Positions 20,660 to 29,101 of a DNA stretch of 64,000 bases are shown here, piece after piece. Origin of the DNA: Arthrobacter sp. ISL-30. GTDB taxonomy: Bacteria; Actinomycetota; Actinomycetes; Actinomycetales; Micrococcaceae. The DNA is taken from contig NZ_JAGGPK010000013.1 of assembly GCF_018613855.1 (NCBI RefSeq), positions 45,198 through 109,197 of the forward strand, given 5' to 3'. The notes beneath the pieces were generated by a model. It was not told the origin of the DNA. It did not search any database and worked only from the letters and a program-made list of their open reading frames with translations. Every line of letters starts with the position of its first letter. Position 1 is the stretch's first letter. Position numbers and translations under genes: made by a program.

Positions 20660-21292
20660 ATGGATGGATCTACGTGTGACCCTTCGCCGACGCATCAACG
20701 ACCTGGGTCATTCTCTCCGGATACGCCGGGGCAGAGGTTGGAGATGTTCCTGGCCCTGTCCGGTCAGTTCATCGAGTCTGTAGATCTATTTGGGCCTATG
20801 CCAACCATTCCTAGAGGCGCGCACGGAACTCCAGATTATCGGCGGCATCTATGGTTGACTCGATTCAAATTAATTTTGCTGAGGAAGTTTTTTGCACCGC
20901 AGGATCAGGTTCACATCCCTCGAGTGGTCAAGGCCCTGCGAGAACTCAATCAGGATTATCAGTTCGAATCTGTTGAGACCGTGGCCCGGTACATTGAGGA
21001 AGCTTGGAACTCACGAAACCCGGAAGATCTTTGGAAGGACCTTCAGTCGGTCCTCCCCAGAATAGATGGAAAGGATCCCTTGGAAGTTCTGTTGTACGGG
21101 GAGCTGGTTCACGCTGACGCCGACAAATTTTATGCGCTCAAGGAACTCGATGACCGTGACTGGTTCATCCTCCAGCTCATCTCCGGCGCGCAGCTTGAAC
21201 AAGTCGTCAGGCTGGCTCGCCTGAACATCTCGGGTTGCTTCGATCCGGTCACCCACGAACTTCACGGAAGCATTGATTTTCCCTCGGCGTAG
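20660..21292 (+). CDS. hypothetical protein, 210 aa
   Basis: I do not recognise it. It is soluble and mostly helical, with an aromatic patch (Y-R-R-H-L-W-L-T-R-F near residue 60) and an acidic C-terminal half (E-L-D-D-R-D-W-F-I-L-Q-L-I). The first ~25 residues are Ser/Pro/Thr-rich and probably disordered. The start could also lie at the internal ATG near 20744. GC content is lower than in backbone genes. The gene is divergent from the EHP/E2-E1/JAB operon, separated by a 404-bp gap, so it may be a regulator, sensor or unrelated cargo. Confidence 0.6.
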   Translation: MDGSTCDPSPTHQRPGSFSPDTPGQRLEMFLALSGQFIESVDLFGPMPTIPRGAHGTPDYRRHLWLTRFKLILLRKFFAPQDQVHIPRVVKALRELNQDYQFESVETVARYIEEAWNSRNPEDLWKDLQSVLPRIDGKDPLEVLLYGELVHADADKFYALKELDDRDWFILQLISGAQLEQVVRLARLNISGCFDPVTHELHGSIDFPSA

Positions 21293-21484
21293 GTCGGCTC
21301 TTGCTGAACTCCGACCGGCAAGCGCGTCGCATATCGGCGTGCCGCGTTCAGAGCGGCCGGAGCGTCTACGTGGCCACTGACTCACACGAGTCCGCACGGC
21401 GGCGGCACGTTGTTCGTCAAGTGCGGTGCCTTGGAAGGCTTCGTAGCCGGCACGAAACAGCCCCTACTCAAAGGTACGACGCTT

Positions 21485-22855
21485 CTACCTCATCCCATGG
21501 GGGCCGTGGGGGCTCCAGCCGTCGAGAAACGGCACAAGGTCTTCGTCGCGATAGTCTGCCAGGACGGGAACCTCGATGGCGCGAAGCAGTGGATCCTTGG
21601 CGTTGATGTAGTCGCGAGCCCATGTCAGCCAGTCCAGCCCGCGATTGACCAGTGCTGCGTCGCGTTCTGAGGACAGTCTTGCCTCGAGGGCGTCCACGTA
21701 CTGGCGCAGCATGGTGGCTTCCGCCCATGCATCTGCCTGGCTCTTTAGCTGCTGGGCCTTGTGGTGGTCCTGGATTCGTACCCGGGCGCGCTCCATGGCC
21801 TCTTCCCATCGTCGCTGGGTTTCCTCCTCCTTGAGGCATGCTTGCTCGCGCTTCCACTCGTTTTCCAGATGCTGAATTTCGATCTCGCGAAGTATGGCGG
21901 GCAGGGCGGTGTCGAGTTGCTGTCGCTTGCCGTCGCGGAACCGCTCCTGGCGCCCGTTGGGTGAGTATTTTTGTGTCAACTCCAGTTGGAGTCGCCCTGT
22001 TGATACGAAAGCGGTGTTGTTGACAAGTGTCCAGGACTGGTTGCGGGAGTTGTATTTGGGGATGTATGGCCTTGCGGCGCCCCCGTTCGGCGGGAGCTCC
22101 CGAATTTCCAATGCAACGGTGGTTGTGCCAATCGTGATGGCGATGTCGCCGTCGAGAGTTGTGGGTCTCCGAGTGTCGGTGCGTTTGTGGCTCGACGGCA
22201 GCGTGACCTCATAGCCGCGGGCTGTAGCTTCCGTGGCCAGTGCGTGGAGCAGTTTGGCTGCACGCGCGACGTGCTCATTCGACACGCCCTTTGTACTGTC
22301 TCGGAACACTTTGGCGATCGGGTGATATTTGCCCACCGAGTCTGGTACCGGGACCGGCCGCTCGTCGACATCATCGGGGAAATGACGGGCCCAACGTGCC
22401 TCGTATCGTGGCCGCTGCCACGACCCAACGCTCGCTATTTCAAGCTTGTAGCCCCTCGGGCGCAGAGCTGACTTCATGACGCCACGGACCAGGGCATCGT
22501 TGGCAGCGGCGTGCGAATATCCGCCCTCGACCTCAAGGACTCCACCAGCGGCAGTGAGCCTCTGTATAAAGTTGTCCGCTTCAGATTCGTGGGTGTCGTT
22601 GTTGGTATCGAAGCCATCGATACCCTCGAGGAGCTCCTTACCCTGCTTGGTGATCCTGGCAGTCCAGCTCGGACCTTTGCCTGTGATGGTGATGTAGCGA
22701 TCGTCTGCCAAGGCTCTTGCGGCTATCCGATGTGAGTAGCCTTCGAAGGTGTCGCCCGGGCAGCCGTCGTTGACCCATTTCAAGACTTTGGACTGTAAAT
22801 CGCTGAGTGGCTTAGGTTGCTGTGGCAAAGGATTGTCCAATCCGAGTCCGTCCAT
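21485..22855 (-). CDS. winged-helix / coiled-coil protein, 456 aa (paralogue of 43640-45013)
   Basis: Residues ~15-75 look like a winged-helix domain: L-S-D-L-Q-S-K-V-L-K-W-V-N-D-G-C-P, then A-R-A-L-A-D-D-R-Y-I-T-I, W-T-A-R-I-T-K-Q-G-K. A middle alpha/beta part follows (to ~300). A long charged coiled coil (about 325-420, R/E/Q-rich) comes next and a short C-terminal cap (D-E-D-L-V-P-F-L-D-G-W). The same order and motifs recur in the protein at 43640-45013, so this is a defined accessory family. Function unknown. It lies 34 bp downstream of the membrane-protein gene on the same strand. Confidence 0.72.
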   Translation of the reverse strand: MDGLGLDNPLPQQPKPLSDLQSKVLKWVNDGCPGDTFEGYSHRIAARALADDRYITITGKGPSWTARITKQGKELLEGIDGFDTNNDTHESEADNFIQRLTAAGGVLEVEGGYSHAAANDALVRGVMKSALRPRGYKLEIASVGSWQRPRYEARWARHFPDDVDERPVPVPDSVGKYHPIAKVFRDSTKGVSNEHVARAAKLLHALATEATARGYEVTLPSSHKRTDTRRPTTLDGDIAITIGTTTVALEIRELPPNGGAARPYIPKYNSRNQSWTLVNNTAFVSTGRLQLELTQKYSPNGRQERFRDGKRQQLDTALPAILREIEIQHLENEWKREQACLKEEETQRRWEEAMERARVRIQDHHKAQQLKSQADAWAEATMLRQYVDALEARLSSERDAALVNRGLDWLTWARDYINAKDPLLRAIEVPVLADYRDEDLVPFLDGWSPHGPHGMR

Positions 22856-22888
22856 GGCGCATAGTAACGTCCAGAACCAATGATCGAC

Positions 22889-23449
22889 TCAGTCTTCAAT
22901 GCGTGCGACTGCCGGCTTTTGAGAATAGCCGGCTCTGGCAGCGTCGTCTTCGTCGCGCCGCCAGAGATAGTACGGATGAAGCCGCATCTGGCGGTTGCGG
23001 CGGTCGTCTATCAGCCAAGTACCCAGGCAATTCCTTGCGTGTTCCAGATACGTGGTGCCGATGTCCCACCAATATCTGTCGAAAGGACGCACCGGCTTTT
23101 CTGCAGCAGTCGGGTCGATGGCTCCGCATGCAGGAGGACCGAAAAAATGGGCCATCGCTTGCCGCACACTGACTCGGAGGTGCCTCGCACCGGTGGGGAG
23201 CATGGGTTCCCAACGTAGGCATTCACGCTCGAAGTTCTGCATGACAGCGCTAATCTCGGGGCTCGGCGGCATCTTGGTGTCAGCATGCTCGATGAGGGCC
23301 ACGACGGCACCTAGGGCTTCCGCCGCGTTCTCCACGGCACGTCGCCGGGCAGCCTCAGGCCCTCCACGGCGCTGGAGAATCTCCCCGCGGATCAACGCAA
23401 CTACCGACATGACGACAGCGGCCACCGCAACCCAGAACCCAGCATCCAT
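22889..23449 (-). CDS. small membrane-anchored hypothetical protein, 186 aa
   Basis: One N-terminal hydrophobic helix (W-V-A-V-A-A-V-V-M-S-V-V-A-L-I, residues 6-20) followed by a basic stretch (R-G-E-I-L-Q-R-R) suggests a membrane anchor with a cytoplasmic body. The body is helical and Trp/Arg-rich near the end (R-P-F-D-R-Y-W-W-D-I-G, Y-Y-L-W-R-R-D-E). No known domain. It forms a short operon with the winged-helix protein downstream. Confidence 0.6.
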   Translation of the reverse strand: MDAGFWVAVAAVVMSVVALIRGEILQRRGGPEAARRRAVENAAEALGAVVALIEHADTKMPPSPEISAVMQNFERECLRWEPMLPTGARHLRVSVRQAMAHFFGPPACGAIDPTAAEKPVRPFDRYWWDIGTTYLEHARNCLGTWLIDDRRNRQMRLHPYYLWRRDEDDAARAGYSQKPAVARIED

Positions 23450-23647
23450 GAGGCGACTGTAATGTACGAAGGGCTACGGGCCGTGGACGCGCCCAGAAAT
23501 CCGCGCAGAGCTTTAGGTAGCGATAGATTCGAGGACATCAGGAACTTTGCGATCCGTTCCGCCGAATCCTTGATTGGAATCGGCGCGAGTTCATAGCTGC
23601 CAGTGTCAGGTCAGGGCGCACTTCTGACTAGCCACGGGTGGGCCAAC

Positions 23648-24655
23648 CTACTGGAACTGTGAACGCTTCCCCATGACGCGAGCAATCGGGATAATCTGCT
23701 GATAGAGATCGCTCTGTTCCATGTCAGTCGCAAGCTTGTAGGCGTTATGGTCCAAAAGCGCCGCGACAAGGAGCGCTTCCGGTTGACCCGCCAAAAGGTG
23801 CACTCGGACATCAAAAGATGCCGCCTTTGGGCCAATTTTGCCTTGAAGCGCATCGAGGTGAGCTTTGCTATTGGAGATGAAGCTTGCAGTCATTTGCTCA
23901 AGATCTTCAGGAGGAATTGACGTGCGGCGGCATATCTCCTCGACGTTCTGCAGCGATAGATGATGGCTGCCGCGCCCCCAATTCAGGTCGTGAGCTGACT
24001 TGGATAGAAACCTGGTTAGCCGCAATATGGAATATGATTCGAGTTCAGACACGCTTTTCACGCCCCTATCGAGTTCGATATCCATCAGTTCAACTAAGGC
24101 GAGAACTCTTGCAAACTGCCTTTGGGTTTCTTTGGGTATGAGTCCTGGGCCTTTATATATGTACTCATGCTCGGTTTCGGCCCAAGTATGCTCAGCAACA
24201 GTTCGAATCTGAACTTCACATCGTAGCGACTCGGAGAGCGATGTTGAGAGTTCGCCACAGTGAAGGTCGAGATGCAGTCCTGCATATGCGAGCTCGCGAT
24301 AGTCCCGCTCAAGCTCTTTGTCATCGATTTCTAAGATGTCAAAGTGTTTTGATCGTTCGATGGCGTGGAGAACCTTGGTCTTTTCTGAAGCAAGTTGAAC
24401 TATTACTCTCACGCCCAACAGGTCGGAACAATCAGCCCAGGGTAGGGGATACTTCTTCTTTTCCTGTTTTACGAAAAGGCTTAGTGGATCCTTGCATCGG
24501 GTTTCAATCTTGTGCGGCTTTATCCCGCATTCCGCGAGAGCCGCCTCGATTCGTTTCTGAATCTCTCGAATTGCTGATTCATATTCCTCCTGCGCAGCCA
24601 GATATGAAGTGAACGTTCGTTCGGGAGTCCATGTCCCGGTCTCTGGAGCACTCAT
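23648..24655 (-). CDS. RelA/SpoT-like nucleotidyltransferase (candidate toxin or alarmone synthetase)
   Basis: A 335-aa protein with a RelA/SpoT synthetase fold in its first 170 residues. Visible motifs are C-S-D-L-L-G-V-R-V-I-V-Q-L (Asp and Arg of the nucleotide site), Y-R-E-L-A-Y-A-G-L-H-L-D-L-H and C-E-V-Q-I-R-T-V-A-E-H-T-W-A-E. The latter ends in H-E-Y-I-Y-K, i.e. the E-x-Q-I-R-T ... H-x2-A-E ... H ... Y-K catalytic series. The C-terminal ~165 residues are helical and unrecognised; there is no HD hydrolase or TGS domain. Known: such single-domain synthetases can pyrophosphorylate tRNA or nucleotides in phage defence (toxSAS, CapRel). Its ATG overlaps the partner's stop (ATGA). Confidence 0.85.
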   Translation of the reverse strand: MSAPETGTWTPERTFTSYLAAQEEYESAIREIQKRIEAALAECGIKPHKIETRCKDPLSLFVKQEKKKYPLPWADCSDLLGVRVIVQLASEKTKVLHAIERSKHFDILEIDDKELERDYRELAYAGLHLDLHCGELSTSLSESLRCEVQIRTVAEHTWAETEHEYIYKGPGLIPKETQRQFARVLALVELMDIELDRGVKSVSELESYSILRLTRFLSKSAHDLNWGRGSHHLSLQNVEEICRRTSIPPEDLEQMTASFISNSKAHLDALQGKIGPKAASFDVRVHLLAGQPEALLVAALLDHNAYKLATDMEQSDLYQQIIPIARVMGKRSQFQ

Positions 24656-25713
24656 CGCGGGCGGGAGTTGGTGACGGACTCCAAGGGAACACCTTTAATG
24701 GTTACGTCGTATAGTTCGCCATTTGATGAAGATGGATCACGTTCCACGCGAACTTGGCCTTGGCTTCCGATCTGGTGAGGTGGTGCAACCAGCGAGATTT
24801 CTGTGCCCAGGTTAATGCGCAAGTTGTTAAGCCGGGCGCTGATTCGCTTAGGATCCTTGGTGAAGCTCATCATGGGCACGCCGCGAGCAGAGGCCGCAGA
24901 GCGGATGTCCTGCTGGTGGCTGGGCGGAATATGAGTGCGAATGAAGGCTTCGGCATCTACGAACGATGAATTACTCTTGATGTCGACGGCAAGTGCCGCT
25001 TGGGCCTCGATCTTTTCGTCAGCACCAAGGCTGCTCTGATGAATGGCTTCTGTCATCTTGTCCAGGAAGCGCTCTGTAAGTACCTCCGGCTCGTCCGCCA
25101 ATTTCAGCCCCAAGAATTCACCCAAAAAGTAGTTGGCGAAGCCACCTCCGTTCTGAATATCAGCCAAGAATCCTTGAATGCCTACTGGATTCTTATCAGT
25201 CGCCTGCAGCACGGCGATCTTATAAATCCTGGTTTGCTCCCCGAAGACGAGGTCAGGAATTCGCTTTATCGAGATGCTCCTGAGGCCACCTTCGAGAGTT
25301 GTCGCTTCGGCCTGCATGGCTTCCTGGTGTTCCACTTTGGCGATAAGCACCCCTGGCGTGCCGTCCAGGACCGCGTCGGCCACGACGAGCAGACCGGTCT
25401 TGGCATTCAGTCGTTGGGATTCCACCAGACGTCCAGCGAGAAGTTGACTTAGGGTCTTGAGATCGGCTGTCCGGAGGTGGGAGACAACTGCACCCGGGGA
25501 AGGGCTGTCAACGTGCTCGCTGGGAACGACGTTGAGCGCCCGCTTTTCGAGGGCATCACTGAACCTGTCCGTCAGGAATCCCAGATCACGGGCATCCAAC
25601 TCAACCGGGATATCTGTCAGCAACGCATTGAACTTCTTTTCACCGTTGTGTTCATGGAGCGCAATTTGATGCATGAACACAGATGCCAAACTGAGCGTGC
25701 TGTAGTTAGGCAA
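24652..25713 (-). CDS. NdpA/YejK-like nucleoid-associated protein
   Basis: A 353-aa protein resembling the 37-kDa nucleoid-associated family. It shows L-L-T-D-I-P-V-E-L-D near the start, G-L-L-V-V-A-D-A and Y-K-I-A-V-L-Q-A-T-D in the middle, and F-L-A-D-I-Q-N-G-G-G-F-A-N-Y-F-L-G-E-F-L-G (split across residues ~180-205). The start is uncertain: TTG 25713 is weak and an ATG lies at 25674. The 4-nt overlap with the RelA-like gene shows they work together. NdpA-family proteins bind DNA and occur in defence contexts, so sensing of foreign DNA is a reasonable inference. Confidence 0.75.
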   Translation of the reverse strand: MPNYSTLSLASVFMHQIALHEHNGEKKFNALLTDIPVELDARDLGFLTDRFSDALEKRALNVVPSEHVDSPSPGAVVSHLRTADLKTLSQLLAGRLVESQRLNAKTGLLVVADAVLDGTPGVLIAKVEHQEAMQAEATTLEGGLRSISIKRIPDLVFGEQTRIYKIAVLQATDKNPVGIQGFLADIQNGGGFANYFLGEFLGLKLADEPEVLTERFLDKMTEAIHQSSLGADEKIEAQAALAVDIKSNSSFVDAEAFIRTHIPPSHQQDIRSAASARGVPMMSFTKDPKRISARLNNLRINLGTEISLVAPPHQIGSQGQVRVERDPSSSNGELYDVTIKGVPLESVTNSRPR

Positions 25714-25783
25714 CGCAGTAACCCCCAGAGATGAAGTTGTTTCTGCCTATCTTCACCTACTGTTGACAAGTATCCAACTTGAA

Positions 25784-25818
25784 GACGGGCTCGTCTCGTA
25801 GTACTCGAGACGGGCCCG
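25784..25818. other. hairpin in the 25.7-26.2 kb gap
   Basis: A GC-rich inverted repeat with the arms GGGCTCGTCTCG and CGAGACGGGCCC (one mismatch, short loop) lies ~75 bp upstream of the NdpA-like gene. No T-run follows on either strand, so it may be an operator or RNA structure rather than a terminator. The rest of the 527-bp gap shows nothing I can name. Confidence 0.4.
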
Positions 25819-26240
25819 ATGACCAAGGTGCCCTCAAAATTGATGCCGTGCTGCTTATCGCCGCGGCGTCCACATCGCTGGACACATTGCACACGTCGAG
25901 CAGGCTCAGGTACAAACATGGTGGCTACAAGAAGATCCTCCGGAAATCTTCGAACCGATCCGGTAGCAACGCCGCATTCGGATGAGATCGCCCACCAGGT
26001 TCGCACGCAGGCCGTCCCGCGTCTCATCACGGGCACTAAGCCGCCGAAGCCTGCACTTCCGACGCGCTACGATCCCCGTCGGACATGAGTTCGCACGGCA
26101 AGCTATCTCGGGCGGGCTCGACGACGTCGGCCTCGGTACTCGAAACGCAGTGGCACACCCGCCGCTGTCGTCTCCACCAGTACCATTTCCACTCATCTCT
26201 TTTACGGCTCTGCCGCGGCAGCCCCGACGGAGTCTCGTCT

Positions 26241-26510
26241 CTAGCTGAACCTCGAATCCAGCTTGTACAGCACGGCCGTGTAGGCCCCATCTTCCGTCTC
26301 TTGCCAACTCCCAGAGCCCCCGTATGCGTAGCCCCTCGGGATCCAAGAAACCACGGAGTTCAGTCCATGACTGTAGAAGGTACCGTCACCCTTCCAAGAG
26401 ATTGGCCCTCGGTTCTCTACGTTGCCCTGATCGTCAGTGAGACGCACCCACCAGGTTCCGTCTGGTTTCCGGTAGACGGTCATGCTGATTGGTTCGGTTT
26501 CATTGTTCAT
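26241..26510 (-). CDS. hypothetical protein, 89 aa
   Basis: Small beta-rich protein. It reads like repeated strands with aromatic ends: T-V-Y-R-K-P-D-G-T-W-W-V-R-L-T-D-D, W-K-G-D-G-T-F-Y-S, G-G-S-G-S-W-Q-E-T-E-D-G. The ATG at 26510 follows GGGGAC. No domain recognised. It diverges from the OGG-fold gene with 64 bp between starts. Confidence 0.55.
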   Translation of the reverse strand: MNNETEPISMTVYRKPDGTWWVRLTDDQGNVENRGPISWKGDGTFYSHGLNSVVSWIPRGYAYGGSGSWQETEDGAYTAVLYKLDSRFS

Positions 26511-26574
26511 GTCCCCAAGCTACACAGCCGGACTATGCGAAGGTGAGTGAACCATCTACCTGGGGGAGATCACC

Positions 26575-27171
26575 ATGCCAGCTGTGCCCGATGAACTGCA
26601 GATGAGATTCGAGAAGTGGAGCGCGAATGGCCGCCCGCCACAGGCCTCGTTTGAGTGGAACAGACAGAATTGGCAAAGGTATCTCGGCGGCCGGAGCGTC
26701 CTGGATGCGCTGCCTAACCCTATCGACCGCGCCGGAGTCCTGGAATCGTTCAAGCTCATCCATGACCCCGCCACGACCCTCGACGCCTACATCGCCAGCT
26801 ACCTCTGGGGCTACGCCAGGACTGGCTTCGGCCCCTACCGCGCCGAAAGAGTCATTCGGCTGAACACGGACCCCGAGAGCGGCAAGGACTTCGCCGCTGA
26901 TCTGTACAGGCTCGCGCGTATCGCGATGAACGACGGCGGGAACGCTGCGTTCGAGCACATCGTCATCAAGCGCAGCAGCGACCGTCACTTCTTCAAGCAA
27001 TGGGGACCGGCCTTCGCGACGAAGTTCATCAGCTTCGCCACCAAGGCCTCGGACCAGGTGGCCACGACGCCGATCCTGGACAGCATCGTCGCAACATGGT
27101 TCCGCAACCAATGCAAAGAGACCGGCCCGCTCTGGCTGAACTGGAACAGCGCCGGCAGTTACCGCAGGTAA
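26575..27171 (+). CDS. OGG-fold DNA-glycosylase-like protein, truncated by in-frame stop
   Basis: The 198-aa product matches the actinobacterial OGG-fold family. L-A-R-I-A-M-N-D-G-G is followed by F-F-K-Q-W-G-P-A-F-A-T-K-F-I-S-F-A (the helix-hairpin core) and T-P-I-L-D-S-I-V-A-T-W-F. A TAA at 27169 stops translation, but the same frame continues for 26 codons to TGA 27250. The continuation (L-T-E-W-G-E-E-L-G ... V-E-Q-L-I-F-G) looks like the normal C-terminus. A single TAC-to-TAA change would explain this. The fragment lacks only the last helix, so residual activity is possible. RBS GGGGAG precedes the ATG. The catalytic Lys/Asp assignment is not certain. Confidence 0.72.
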   Translation: MPAVPDELQMRFEKWSANGRPPQASFEWNRQNWQRYLGGRSVLDALPNPIDRAGVLESFKLIHDPATTLDAYIASYLWGYARTGFGPYRAERVIRLNTDPESGKDFAADLYRLARIAMNDGGNAAFEHIVIKRSSDRHFFKQWGPAFATKFISFATKASDQVATTPILDSIVATWFRNQCKETGPLWLNWNSAGSYRR

Positions 27172-27270
27172 ACCGACTGCTTGACCGAATGGGGTGAAGA
27201 GCTGGGCAGCGAACCCGAGCAGGTCGAGCAGCTTATCTTCGGAGCAGACTGAGTGCCTGGGCCCGCGCGT

Positions 27271-28263
27271 CTAGCCCGAGATCACTTCGGACTCCACTTC
27301 CTTGTCGCGAGGTCCGGGAAGCTCATCCGGAACCAGAGCTGCGTCATCGGGATGATGGAAGACCCAGTCACGCGCGTTGTTGATCGTCGTAGCGTTGAAG
27401 AACCGGACGACCTTCGTCGACGCGTTCAACGTCTGATCCTCCCTGCCGCTGAGAACTTCCTCCAGAAGACTTTCCATGGACCCCTGACCGGAGCCGTCCT
27501 CTTTGTACAGCGACATCGGATCGCTCAGAAGAAGACCGATCTCTCTAGTGAGCGGAACCGAGATTCCCCAAGCATTCATTACTCCGACGCCGGCGTAGAA
27601 TCCCTCCAGTTTCGGATCCCGAATAAGCGCAACCGGGGTATCGCATGTTAGAAGCTTCTGACGGCTGAACCTGACAAGATTCCAGGGGCGCCCGACGAAG
27701 AAGCGCACTACGACCGGAACAAGTTCAAGCAGATGATCTATATGTTCTGCCGAAGAAGCATGTGTGGCGATCCCATCCGGCTTTGTGGCCTGTTCCACGA
27801 GCTGCAACAGCTTCTCGTCGCTGACCTGTTTCCCGGACGTCGCAAGCATGGATTGAAGACCATCCATCCCCATTTGTCTCACTGCCTTAGACAACACAGT
27901 GCTCTGCATTTGGCTCATCATTGCCCTGGTATCAGGGCCCCTGAGGAATTGAAGAGCCAGGAAGGTCCCGAGGATCTCCCTGTCATCACCGGACAGAGGC
28001 CAGGTACCTTCCACGATCTTCCTGACTACTGTCGCTGCATCACCTTCAAGATTGGACAGCTCCTTTTCAAAGACATCGTCTCCATCAGGATGGCCAGGCA
28101 GCGCATAGAAATTCGTCTGGACCGTCGCATCTTTCGTCGGCAGGACAAAGCGCTTCCCGTCACTGAGACTGACTACGCCTATCTGAGGCTTGCTGTTATC
28201 GGAGGCGAAGCCTTTCAGATAGAAGTTCGGAACTGTGTGGTGCCGCTTGCTGACTTCCCCCAT
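27271..28263 (-). CDS. DUF4238 family protein
   Basis: The N-terminus V-S-K-R-H-H-T-V-P-N-F-Y-L-K-G-F-A is the DUF4238 signature. S-N-L-E-G-D-A-A-T-V and I-L-G-T-F-L-A-L-Q-F-L-R follow, typical of the family. At 330 aa it is of normal length. Function unknown; homologues recur in genomic islands. The convergent OGG-fold remnant ends 18 bp from its stop, so this is the last complete gene of unit 1. Confidence 0.8.
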   Translation of the reverse strand: MGEVSKRHHTVPNFYLKGFASDNSKPQIGVVSLSDGKRFVLPTKDATVQTNFYALPGHPDGDDVFEKELSNLEGDAATVVRKIVEGTWPLSGDDREILGTFLALQFLRGPDTRAMMSQMQSTVLSKAVRQMGMDGLQSMLATSGKQVSDEKLLQLVEQATKPDGIATHASSAEHIDHLLELVPVVVRFFVGRPWNLVRFSRQKLLTCDTPVALIRDPKLEGFYAGVGVMNAWGISVPLTREIGLLLSDPMSLYKEDGSGQGSMESLLEEVLSGREDQTLNASTKVVRFFNATTINNARDWVFHHPDDAALVPDELPGPRDKEVESEVISG

Positions 28264-28461
28264 GCTTATTGTGTCCTTTCATTCCGTGGTTTGCCGCTCG
28301 ATGCCTATTCTCCCTCTCCAGAGGGATCAGATTGTCCGTAGCGTCGGCGGGGACTGTGTGTTCTCGTGAGCGAGGGTGATGCACTGAACGCTCCCAGCAC
28401 GGTCCTGGTCCGGCCTAAACGAAGTAGTCCGGCGCCAGGAAGCATCGGTGTGCAGCGGGAC

Positions 28462-28970
28462 TGGTGCCGGTCAATCCCAGGTCTGGCCGCACCAGCAGCG
28501 GCTGTCCTGGTGTTCCTGGCTGACGAGGACTCGTTCCTCTCCGAGCAGGATGACGTCTTCTTAGCTGAGCATGGCTCCAGTGCAGCATCAGCGGCCGGCT
28601 GCCGATAGGGGAGTCGTGGTGTCTGTGGAAAACCGATGGGCTCGCAGTTCCTGCGGGCGGGCGCTGGCGATGGAAGCGTGCTATCGACTGTACAGCAGGG
28701 ACTTCGGCTGTCCTTGTTCCATGTCGTGGTCGCGCGGCCGCCGCAGGTAGGTGCGGTGCCGTAAGTCTGGCCATGCCATCGGGGCCCCTTTGCGTGAGAG
28801 CGGGGATCGCAAGACGCGTCAGGCGCGCCCCTCTCTTTTCCATCGCGGGAACTGAGCTCGCCAACCAGTGTGTATGTGGTAATCGCACCGGAATGGGCCT
28901 GTTTGTGCTGATTTAGCAGGGATCTTTTGGCCTCATAAACGAGCACATCACGTCTATGATTCGCATTCCC
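28462..28970 (+). repeat. right-end repeat, copy 1
   Basis: About 510 bp of non-coding DNA related to 48762-49259 and 54088-54535, and in its last 170 bp to 35705-35870. Shared blocks include GGTCAATCCCAGGTCTGGCC, GCAGCATCAGCGGCCGGCTG, GCGGGCGGGCGCT, and GTGGTRATCGCA..GGRATGGGCC with TTTGTGCTGATTTAGCAGGG near the end. It stops at the CCGGG junction. No open frame is conserved between copies, so I read it as a recombination end or structured DNA/RNA, not a gene. Confidence 0.85.
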
Positions 28971-29101
28971 CCGGGGGTATGTCCTAAAGTATGCTGGTGA
29001 TGCGTTCCTTGTGAGGACGGGATTTCCTTCCGACTCAGCCACGTCGCCATGCTCTTCAGAGGAGCCAGACGACGGTGCGGCGAAACCGCCCACTGCGATT
29101 C

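Larger units (their letters stand above)
12617..28970. mobile_element. island unit 1 (16.4 kb)
   Basis: Delimited by CCGGG at 12617 and at 28971, with the left box TGTCCTTAA at 12626-12634 and the right-end repeat at about 28462-28970. Cargo: the CHAT/hydrolase pair, the E2-E1/JAB set, a 210-aa unknown, a winged-helix protein, a membrane protein, the RelA-like/NdpA pair, an 89-aa protein, an OGG-fold gene and a DUF4238 gene. The RelA-like/NdpA stretch (23.6-25.7 kb) is visibly lower in GC than the backbone, suggesting separate origins of the cargo. Confidence 0.7.

Noticed and set aside
28305..29093. Long minus-strand frames across the right-end modules (also 48753-49232 and 54271-54720)
   Set aside because: Only short peptide pieces agree between copies, frames shift, and start/stop positions differ. 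DNA similarity is better conserved than any protein reading.
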